This document shows, piece by piece, positions 1 to 4,572 of a stretch of 6,089 nucleotides of DNA; position 1 is the stretch's first letter; each line of letters begins with the position of its first letter. Below the pieces are notes generated by a model. The model had not been told where the DNA came from. It did no database searches and was given only the letters and a program-made list of their open reading frames with translations. The DNA is from an uncultured Blautia sp. (GTDB lineage: Bacteria; Bacillota; Clostridia; Lachnospirales; Lachnospiraceae), in contig URYM01000114.1 of NCBI GenBank assembly GCA_900552095.1, positions 1 to 6,089 on the forward strand, in the 5' to 3' direction. A program made the position numbers and the translations under genes.

Positions 1-495
1 CTGAACCACCAGATGGACATCAAGCTCTTCGCCGAGATCGGCAGGGAGTTTAAGCGCCGCTTCGCGGACTGCCAGATCAACAAGATCCTCACCATCGAGG
101 CTTCCGGGATCGGCATTGCCTGTATCGCGGCTCAGTATTTTCAGGTGCCTGTGGTTTTTGCCAAAAAAAGTCAGAGCATCAATCTGGACGGCGAAATGTA
201 TACTACAAAAATTGAATCTTTTACCCACAAGCGCGTCTATGATGTGATCCTCTCCAAAAAGTTTTTATCTCCCGAAGATCACGTCCTGATTATTGATGAT
301 TTTCTCGCCAACGGCTGTGCCCTGATGGGACTAATCGACATCGTAAAAAAATCCGGCGCCGTCCTGGAAGGAGCCGGCATTGTCATTGAAAAAGGCTTCC
401 AGAAAGGCGGAAAAATGATCCGTGATATGGGTGTTCGTCTGGAATCTCTTGCTATCATCGATTCCATGACGGATGATTCTCTCACCTTCCGCTAA
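1..495 (+). CDS. xpt: Xanthine phosphoribosyltransferase, 5'-truncated by window edge
   Basis: This enzyme transfers ribose-5-phosphate from PRPP to xanthine to give XMP, in cytosolic purine salvage. The frame is open from base 1 (L-N-H-Q-M-D...), and LNHQ-D matches the segment about 27 residues into Bacillus Xpt (194 aa). The start therefore lies outside the window, and the ATG at position 13 is internal. The 164 visible residues carry the type I PRTase PRPP loop VLIIDDFLANG at about residues 95-105, the TIEASGI segment near residue 31 and the VPVVFAKK segment near residue 50. The C-terminal VIEKGFQ and ESLAIIDS segments are also typical of Xpt. The C-terminus ends soon after the conserved ESLAxI segment, a few residues shorter than the B. 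subtilis protein. Xpt genes in Firmicutes are often controlled by a guanine riboswitch, but any such leader would be upstream of this window. Confidence 0.95.
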   Translation: MNHQMDIKLFAEIGREFKRRFADCQINKILTIEASGIGIACIAAQYFQVPVVFAKKSQSINLDGEMYTTKIESFTHKRVYDVILSKKFLSPEDHVLIIDDFLANGCALMGLIDIVKKSGAVLEGAGIVIEKGFQKGGKMIRDMGVRLESLAIIDSMTDDSLTFR

Positions 496-511
496 AATAA
501 AAAAGAAAAGA

Positions 512-553
512 ACAGCGCCCGCCTTGATTTTCGGATCCCAAGGCGGGCGCTGT
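512..553. terminator. Strong hairpin terminator between converging xpt and the His-rich gene
   Basis: A perfect 14-bp GC-rich stem pairs 512-525 (ACAGCGCCCGCCTT) with 540-553, and G526-C539 adds a 15th pair, leaving a loop of about 12 nt. On the minus strand the stem is followed at once by a long T-rich run (complement of 496-511), so it is a classic intrinsic terminator for the His-rich gene at 579-878. On the plus strand the tract after the stem is only loosely T-rich (about 561-586), so use by xpt is likely but less canonical. Confidence 0.9.
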
Positions 554-578
554 CTGTATGATCTTTCAGTCTTTTGTT

Positions 579-878
579 TTATTTTTCCAGAAGTTCCAGT
601 GCCAGATCCAGATACTGATTTCCCTCTTCAAATCTGGCCACTCCTTTTTCCAGGATCTCTGCCGCTTCTTCTTTTCCCAGCTCTTTTAACTTATCTGCCA
701 GTTCCTCCAGCTCTTTCGCATGATCCTTGTTGTGCCTGGTCATATATCCCACCAGGGCAACGGTCTCTTTCATCGCATCTGCCCCTGCATGACTGTGATG
801 ATGTTCATGATCGTGATGAGCATGATCATGAGTATGGCCGTGTGCACTGTTTCCATGTTCCTCTGTTACGAAATGCAT
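579..878 (-). CDS. His-rich, probable metal-binding small protein
   Basis: This gene encodes a 99-aa cytosolic protein with no signal peptide or membrane segment. Residues 8-30 hold 12 histidines in alternating His-Asp/Gly/Glu patterns (HGHTHDHA, then HHDHEHHHSH), a typical Ni/Zn/Co-chelating tract; His2, His49 and His53 bring the total to 15. Residues 35-99 are predicted highly helical and charged (KELEELADKLKELGKEEAAEILEKG), like a small helical hairpin. The start is supported by a strong AAAAAAGGAGG at 887-897, 8 nt before the ATG. The gene is monocistronic, with its own promoter at 915-942 and a terminator at 512-553. I recognise it only as a type of His-rich protein seen in Clostridia. 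Metal storage, buffering or chaperone roles are inferences from composition, and it is not a transporter by itself because it lacks hydrophobic helices. Confidence 0.85.
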   Translation of the reverse strand: MHFVTEEHGNSAHGHTHDHAHHDHEHHHSHAGADAMKETVALVGYMTRHNKDHAKELEELADKLKELGKEEAAEILEKGVARFEEGNQYLDLALELLEK

Positions 879-914
879 AGGTCTTTCCTCCTTTTTTATT
901 TTTAAACTTCTGCC

Positions 915-942
915 AGTATACCAGATCCAGGCCCGGCTTCAA
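915..942 (-). promoter_or_regulatory. Sigma-A-type promoter of the His-rich gene
   Basis: Read on the minus strand, a -35 box TTGAAG (937-942) is followed by a 16-bp spacer and TATACT (915-920). The -10 is preceded by TG-N (921-923), making an extended -10. It sits about 37 bp upstream of the ATG, leaving a leader of about 30 nt that contains the strong Shine-Dalgarno sequence. Confidence 0.65.
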
Positions 943-944
943 AG

Positions 945-956
945 CCCCCCGGGGGG
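945..956. promoter_or_regulatory. C6G6 palindrome next to the -35 box, possible metal-repressor operator
   Basis: CCCCCCGGGGGG is a perfect 12-bp palindrome with A/T-rich flanks (AAAG on one side, ATATTTT on the other). It lies 2 bp upstream of the -35 of the His-rich gene. Operators of the CsoR/RcnR/FrmR repressor family are built from C-tract/G-tract inverted repeats with AT flanks, so a metal-responsive operator is plausible. No regulator gene is present in the window. It might instead be a remnant of a terminator for the operon ending at 973, although no T-tract follows it. Confidence 0.35.
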
Positions 957-972
957 ATATTTTCACCTGCTC

Positions 973-1470
973 TTATTTTCCGGTTCTGATTACTTTCCAC
1001 GCTTCCAGAAGACGTTCCAGTGACCAGGCCGCATTTGCCGGGCTGGTGGAGGGCAGCTGCACCGCCTCCCTGCCTGTCATCGGCTGGCAGTATTTCTTAT
1101 ACATCCTGCCTGCTGTGCCTCCGTTGACAAAAATCTTTTGAATCGGAGCAGCATCCAGAATCCGGTTCAGATCGTTAGGCACTACATCCCGGATGCTGCT
1201 GTCGCTGGATCCCGTGATCCTGCAGGACGCAATGACATCCCACACTGCGATCCCACCGGAAAGAAGCATCTCTCTTTTCTCTTCCACCGTAACTGGGACA
1301 GGCACTTCCAGTACGCCTGCCACCACCTTCCAGAAGCGGTTCTGGGGATGGTGATAGAAAAAGCGCCCCTCTCTGGATTTCACAGAAGGAAAACTTCCCA
1401 GAATCAGAATCCTGCTGTTTTCATTATAAAGCGGCGGTATGGGATGCACCGCCTGTACTTCCTTTGTCAT
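973..1470 (-). CDS. UDG-superfamily DNA glycosylase, hypoxanthine (deoxyinosine)-type
   Basis: The predicted role is to excise deaminated bases, chiefly hypoxanthine, from DNA in base-excision repair. The 165-aa product carries the superfamily first motif LILGSFPS (about residues 22-29), then HPQNRFW (about 41-47), where the Asn occupies the position held to be catalytic in family 6 (HDG) enzymes. It continues with VWDVI (about 77-81) and the C-terminal LPSTSPAN motif (about 139-146). Length and motifs fit DNA-deoxyinosine glycosylases; a related mismatch UDG is the main alternative. Two ATGs are possible, at 1476 and 1470. I prefer 1470: it forms an ATGA overlap with the ogt stop, and GGAGG at 1481-1485 lies 10 nt away, against 4 nt for the upstream ATG. 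It is the last gene of the presumed GNAT-ogt-glycosylase operon. Confidence 0.88.
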   Translation of the reverse strand: MTKEVQAVHPIPPLYNENSRILILGSFPSVKSREGRFFYHHPQNRFWKVVAGVLEVPVPVTVEEKREMLLSGGIAVWDVIASCRITGSSDSSIRDVVPNDLNRILDAAPIQKIFVNGGTAGRMYKKYCQPMTGREAVQLPSTSPANAAWSLERLLEAWKVIRTGK

Positions 1471-1928
1471 CTCCATCTCTCCTCCAGTTCCAGAAGCATC
1501 TTTTTATTTTCCAGCCCTCCGCCGAAACCGTGGAGGCCTCCATCTTTTCCGATCACCCGGTGACAGGGGATCACGATTCCAAGGGGATTGCGGCCGATCG
1601 CTGTTCCCACCGCCCGAACCGCCCGTTCCCTTCCCACACGGCGGGCGATTTCCTGATAACTGACCGTCTCTCCGTAAGGGATTGTCAGAAGCGCTTCCCA
1701 GACCTGTCTTTGAAATTCTGTTCCGCCATACCGCAGCGGAAGCTCAAAAATTTTTCGTTTGCCCTGAAAGTACTCCTCCAGCTGCCGCTCCGCCCGGGAA
1801 AGAAGCTCCGTCCTTTTCAGAGGGATCCCCTCTTCCGGCTTATTCCCAAAATCCACCCGGATCAGAGCTCCGTTCTCCTCCTCCAGCGTCATCGGACAGA
1901 CGCCCTCTATATAAATCTGTGCCTTCAT
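1467..1928 (-). CDS. ogt: Methylated-DNA--[protein]-cysteine S-methyltransferase
   Basis: This is a suicidal repair protein that moves alkyl groups from O6-alkylguanine (and O4-alkylthymine) onto its own cysteine. The 153-aa product has a variable N-terminal domain (about residues 1-65) and a C-terminal DNA-binding/active domain. The active-site motif PCHRVIG is at residues 121-127 with acceptor Cys122. The helix-turn-helix region includes YGETVSYQEIA (about 85-95) and RAVRAVGTA, which should hold the arginine finger. GFGGGLENKKMLLELE closes the protein as in Ogt/MGMT homologs. I chose the ATG at 1928 because GGGAGG (1937-1942) sits 8 nt upstream; the longer GTG start at 1937 would overlap that ribosome binding site. 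The gene lies 40 bp after the GNAT gene and overlaps the glycosylase by 4 bp (ATGA), implying co-transcription and translational coupling. There is no Ada-type N-terminal regulatory domain. Confidence 0.95.
   Translation of the reverse strand: MKAQIYIEGVCPMTLEEENGALIRVDFGNKPEEGIPLKRTELLSRAERQLEEYFQGKRKIFELPLRYGGTEFQRQVWEALLTIPYGETVSYQEIARRVGRERAVRAVGTAIGRNPLGIVIPCHRVIGKDGGLHGFGGGLENKKMLLELEERWR
1481..1485 (-). promoter_or_regulatory. Ribosome binding site of the DNA glycosylase, inside ogt
   Basis: GGAGG on the minus strand lies within the last codons of ogt. It is 4 nt from the ATG at 1476 and 10 nt from the ATG at 1470, so it leaves the start ambiguous by two codons. The ATGA overlap favours 1470. 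Confidence 0.6.
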
Positions 1929-1936
1929 ACGCCGCA

Positions 1937-1942
1937 CCTCCC
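1937..1942 (-). promoter_or_regulatory. Ribosome binding site that sets the ogt start
   Basis: GGGAGG on the minus strand is 8 nt before the ATG at 1928. It excludes the in-frame GTG at 1935-1937, whose first base is the last base of this site. Confidence 0.8.
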
Positions 1943-1955
1943 AATTCCTTTGGGA
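1939..1955 (-). repeat. Small inverted repeat overlapping the ogt ribosome binding site
   Basis: TCCCAA at 1939-1944 pairs with TTGGGA at 1950-1955 around a 5-nt loop. In the mRNA this 6-bp hairpin would take in four bases (GGGA) of the ogt Shine-Dalgarno. The stem is short, so any effect on translation is uncertain and chance occurrence is possible. Confidence 0.3.
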
Positions 1956-1968
1956 TCTCTCCCTCAGA

Positions 1969-2442
1969 TCACAGAATCTGTTCCATGCCGATCTTCTGAA
2001 CCCTCATGCCGGCCTTCTCATAAAAACGCACTGCCGCACCATTATCTGCCCACACATTGAGCGTAACATTATAATATCCGTTTTTCCTGGCGTAATCCAG
2101 AACAAATTCATAAAGTCTGGTTCCAATCTTTTCTCCCCGCGCAGCCTGATCCACGCAGAGGTCATCAATATACAGCGTTCTGATCCCTGTCCTGCCGGCG
2201 CCTTCCGGCTGCTGATGGATGCAGAAGGCGTAGCCTTCCACGATACCATACCGCTCCGCTGCAAAAACCGGCCTTTTTTCATCTGACAGGATTTCTGCCA
2301 GATCTTCTTCCGTATATTTTTTCTCCCCTGCTTTAAAAAGATCCGGGCGCACATCGCTGTGTACCTTATGTACCTGAAACAGGAGTCTGCCAAGCGCCGG
2401 AATATCCTTTTTTTCCGCTCTGCGAATTATAATTCTGTCCAT
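1969..2442 (-). CDS. GNAT-family N-acetyltransferase
   Basis: The 157-aa product has the Gcn5-related acetyltransferase fold, which transfers acetyl from acetyl-CoA to an amine. It opens with IIIRRAEKKDIPAL, the usual beta1-alpha1 start, followed by the HSDVRPDLFK segment seen in many small GNATs. The acetyl-CoA site is motif A: strand LYIDDLCV (about residues 90-97), then the pyrophosphate loop ARGEKIG (about 101-107). Motif B with N-x-x-A-x-x-FYEKAGM is near 134-146. The substrate cannot be read from the sequence and may be a protein N-terminus, polyamine, drug or small metabolite. The ATG at 2442 is preferred: AGAGG lies 8 nt upstream at 2451-2455, and the GTG three codons earlier would overlap it. 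It is the first gene of the presumed operon with ogt and the DNA glycosylase. Confidence 0.9.
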   Translation of the reverse strand: MDRIIIRRAEKKDIPALGRLLFQVHKVHSDVRPDLFKAGEKKYTEEDLAEILSDEKRPVFAAERYGIVEGYAFCIHQQPEGAGRTGIRTLYIDDLCVDQAARGEKIGTRLYEFVLDYARKNGYYNVTLNVWADNGAAVRFYEKAGMRVQKIGMEQIL

Positions 2443-2462
2443 TTTTACCACCTCTGCCAGAA

Positions 2463-2491
2463 AGTATAGCAGAAAAACAAAAACTCGGCAA
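2463..2491 (-). promoter_or_regulatory. Probable promoter of the GNAT-ogt-glycosylase operon
   Basis: On the minus strand TTGCCG (2486-2491) is followed after 17 bp by TATACT (2463-2468). The -10 lies only about 20 bp before the ATG, which leaves a very short leader just long enough to include the AGAGG ribosome binding site. Spacing is ideal, and each box matches consensus at 4 to 5 of 6 bases. Confidence 0.5.
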
Positions 2492-2515
2492 CGGTGTATA
2501 ATTTTTCCCTCCTGG

Positions 2516-2544
2516 TTGACTCTTCCTGAAAATTGTTTTAAAAT
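2516..2544 (+). promoter_or_regulatory. Promoter of the PurF-like gene
   Basis: TTGACT (2516-2521), a 17-bp spacer and TAAAAT (2539-2544) give a near-consensus sigma-A promoter about 60 bp before the ATG. The leader would be about 50 nt, too short for a purine riboswitch, and none is visible. A perfect TATAAT also occurs at 2497-2502 on the same strand, but its -35 region is poor, so it is at best a second, weaker start. This promoter diverges from that of the GNAT operon. Confidence 0.75.
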
Positions 2545-2592
2545 AAGCAGGTACTGTAAAATGTATCATAATAAGCTAAATTTCATACAAAA

Positions 2593-2597
2593 AGGAG
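2593..2597 (+). promoter_or_regulatory. Ribosome binding site that fixes the PurF-like N-terminus
   Basis: AGGAG, preceded by an A-run, stands 7 nt before the ATG at 2605. This supports the call that the protein truly begins Met-Gly-Gly, which matters because normal PurF enzymes begin Met-Cys-Gly. Confidence 0.85.
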
Positions 2598-2604
2598 AAC
2601 AGAT

Positions 2605-4014
2605 ATGGGCGGAATTTTTGGAGTTGCATCGAAGGAAAGTTGTGTCATGGACCTGTTTTTCGGCGTAGATTACCACTCACACCTGGGCACCAGGCGGGGC
2701 GGTATGGCCGTTTACGGCCCCAACGGTTTTTCCCGTGCCATCCATAACATCGAAAACGCACCGTTCCGGACAAAATTTGACCGGGATCTGGATGAATTAC
2801 ACGGAAATCTGGGAATCGGATGTATTTCCGACTTTGAACCTCAGCCTCTGCTGGTTCAGTCTCACCTGGGCAGCTTTGCCATCACCACAGTTGGAAAAAT
2901 CAACAACATGGAGGAGCTGGTTCAGATCTCCTATCAGAACGGTTGCACTCACTTTCTGGAAATGAGTGGTGGAAGCATTAATCCCACAGAAATGGTCGCT
3001 TCCCTGATCAATCAGAAATCCTCGATCCTGGAAGGTATCCAGTACGTACAGGAACTGGTGGAAGGTTCCATGACTCTGCTGGTGCTGACACCGGAAGGTA
3101 TCTACGCCGCCCGCGACCGTCTGGGAAGAACTCCCCTTATCATAGGAAAGAAAGACAACGCATTCTGCGCTTCTTTTGAAAGTTTCGCCTATCTGAATCT
3201 GGGTTATGATTTCTACAAAGAACTCGGCCCCAGGGAAATCTGCTACATCACACCGGATAGCTGTGAGACGTTAAGCGCTCCCGGCGAGGAGATGCGGATC
3301 TGTTCTTTCCTCTGGGTTTATTACGGTTATCCCACCTCCACCTACGAGGGTGTAAATGTGGAAGAAATGCGTTATAAATGCGGCGACATGCTGGCTCAGA
3401 GAGATCAGGATCTGGCCAGACCGGATCTCGTTGCCGGTGTTCCGGATTCCGGTATTGCTCATGCCATCGGTTACGCAAACCGCTCCGGCATCCCCTTTGC
3501 CCGCCCCTTTATCAAGTACACTCCCACCTGGCCCCGCTCCTTCATGCCGACGAATCAGACTCAGCGAAGCCTGATCGCCAAAATGAAGCTGATTCCCGTG
3601 GATTCTCTGATCCGGGACAAAAGCCTGCTCCTCATTGACGATTCCATCGTCCGCGGAACCCAGCTGCGGGAGACAACCGAATTCCTCTATCACAGCGGAG
3701 CAAAAGAAGTACATATCCGTCCGGCCTGTCCGCCTCTGATGTTCGGCTGTAAGTTCCTGAACTTCTCCCGTTCCAAATCAGAGCTGGATCTGATCACCCG
3801 GCGGATCATCAATCAGAGAGAAGGCGAGACTTCCCTGAAAGTTCTGAAGGATTATACAAATCCAGACTCCACAAATTATAAAGAAATGGTGGAAACCATC
3901 TGCAGGGAACTGAATTTTACCTCCCTGCACTTCCACCGGCTAGATGATCTGATCGCCTCCATTGGCATTTCTCCCTGCAAACTCTGTACCTACTGCTGGA
4001 GCGGACAGGAATAA
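2605..4014 (+). CDS. PurF-like amidophosphoribosyltransferase lacking the glutaminase nucleophile
   Basis: The 469-aa product matches Bacillus-type PurF in length and layout. PurF makes phosphoribosylamine from PRPP and glutamine, the first step of de novo purine synthesis. The C-terminal PRTase half looks functional: VPDSGIAHAIGYA (about 279-291), RSFMPTNQTQR (about 311-321) and the PRPP loop LLLIDDSIVRGTQ (341-353, Asp345-Asp346). The cysteines expected to bind the 4Fe-4S cluster in Bacillus-type PurF are present: Cys233, Cys382 and a C-terminal CxxCxxC at 458-464. The N-terminal Ntn glutaminase half (about 1-220) is abnormal. It starts MGGIFGV instead of MCGI(V/F)GI, so the nucleophile Cys is Gly. 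The Arg-bearing glutamine-binding loop after IGCIS is shortened by about 8 residues. HNGN is replaced by TVGK, losing the oxyanion Asn. Glutamine hydrolysis should therefore be absent; ammonia-dependent PRA synthesis or another PRTase role is inferred. It is transcribed alone, from its own promoter to its own terminator. I give no gene symbol because it is probably a paralog of the true PurF. Confidence 0.9.
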   Translation: MGGIFGVASKESCVMDLFFGVDYHSHLGTRRGGMAVYGPNGFSRAIHNIENAPFRTKFDRDLDELHGNLGIGCISDFEPQPLLVQSHLGSFAITTVGKINNMEELVQISYQNGCTHFLEMSGGSINPTEMVASLINQKSSILEGIQYVQELVEGSMTLLVLTPEGIYAARDRLGRTPLIIGKKDNAFCASFESFAYLNLGYDFYKELGPREICYITPDSCETLSAPGEEMRICSFLWVYYGYPTSTYEGVNVEEMRYKCGDMLAQRDQDLARPDLVAGVPDSGIAHAIGYANRSGIPFARPFIKYTPTWPRSFMPTNQTQRSLIAKMKLIPVDSLIRDKSLLLIDDSIVRGTQLRETTEFLYHSGAKEVHIRPACPPLMFGCKFLNFSRSKSELDLITRRIINQREGETSLKVLKDYTNPDSTNYKEMVETICRELNFTSLHFHRLDDLIASIGISPCKLCTYCWSGQE

Positions 4015-4039
4015 TCTGGAATCTTCTTGAAAAAGCCCT

Positions 4040-4089
4040 AAAAAAGGAACGGATGCAAACGTTTTGAATTTTGCATCCGTTCCTTTTTT
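4040..4089. terminator. Bidirectional intrinsic terminator
   Basis: GGAACGGATGCAA (4046-4058) plus A4059 pairs perfectly with T4070 and 4071-4083 around a 10-nt loop. The stem is flanked by A6 (4040-4045) and T6 (4084-4089), so each strand ends its hairpin with a U-run. It lies between the convergent PurF-like gene (stop at 4014) and the Nudix gene (stop at 4099) and can end both transcripts. Confidence 0.95.
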
Positions 4090-4098
4090 CTAAAAGTT

Positions 4099-4572
4099 TC
4101 ACACCGGATCCTGTTTTCTCCCATTCACGGCAGCTTCCACAAGTTTATCCTTCTGATAACGAAGCGTCATAGTAAAAAAGGGGGCTCCCGCCGCAAGTTT
4201 ATCCAGAAAAAGCCTGTCTCCTTCCCAGAGATTGAGATGATACAGATCCTTTTTCTTCACCCAGGTGAGAACTCCCTCATCACAGGAAGTCATCTCCCCC
4301 GAAAAATCATCCGAAGTAAAAAGACACATATACTCTGTCGGACCACCATCAGCCTGAAAAGTGATCAGTCCGCGAAACTGCCAGCTGTTCAACGTAAGTC
4401 CCGTTTCCTCTTTCACCTCGCGCAGCAGGCATTCCTCCGGACTCTCTCCCTCCTCAAAATGACCTCCCACACCGATCCATTTATCCCTGTTCACATCATT
4501 TTTCTTACTCACCCGATGCAGCATCAGGTAGGAGTCCTCCCGTTCCAGATAACAGAGTGTCGTCAATTTCAT
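4099..4572 (-). CDS. MutT-like Nudix hydrolase (8-oxo-dGTP diphosphatase type)
   Basis: The 157-aa cytosolic hydrolase is predicted to cleave a nucleoside triphosphate or similar diphosphate; sanitising 8-oxo-dGTP is the usual family annotation, but the substrate is not proven here. The Nudix box is perfect: G37-x5-E43-x7-R51-E52-V53-x-E55-E56-x-G58-L59, with the metal-binding glutamates in REVKEETGL. It is preceded by KWIGVGGHFEEGES, a typical MutT approach. WEGDRLFLDKL in the C-terminal part also fits the YjhB/MutT-type clostridial proteins. The start overlaps the stop of the upstream methyltransferase as ATGA (4569-4572), and GAGG at 4580-4583 lies 7 nt before the ATG, so translation is probably coupled. 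It is the last gene before the terminator at 4040-4089. Confidence 0.93.
   Translation of the reverse strand: MKLTTLCYLEREDSYLMLHRVSKKNDVNRDKWIGVGGHFEEGESPEECLLREVKEETGLTLNSWQFRGLITFQADGGPTEYMCLFTSDDFSGEMTSCDEGVLTWVKKKDLYHLNLWEGDRLFLDKLAAGAPFFTMTLRYQKDKLVEAAVNGRKQDPV

Noticed and set aside
473..880. Plus-strand 135-aa open frame
   Set aside because: It is the antisense shadow of the His-rich gene at 579-878, has no ribosome binding site, crosses the terminator hairpin and has a composition unlike a protein.
1464..2060. Plus-strand 198-aa open frame across ogt and the GNAT gene
   Set aside because: It spans two well-supported minus-strand genes and their intergenic gap, and its Pro/Ser/His-rich product is typical of antisense frames.
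2545..2604. Possible purine riboswitch in the leader of the PurF-like gene
   Set aside because: The leader is only about 50 nt, with no three-way-junction arms or terminator hairpin.
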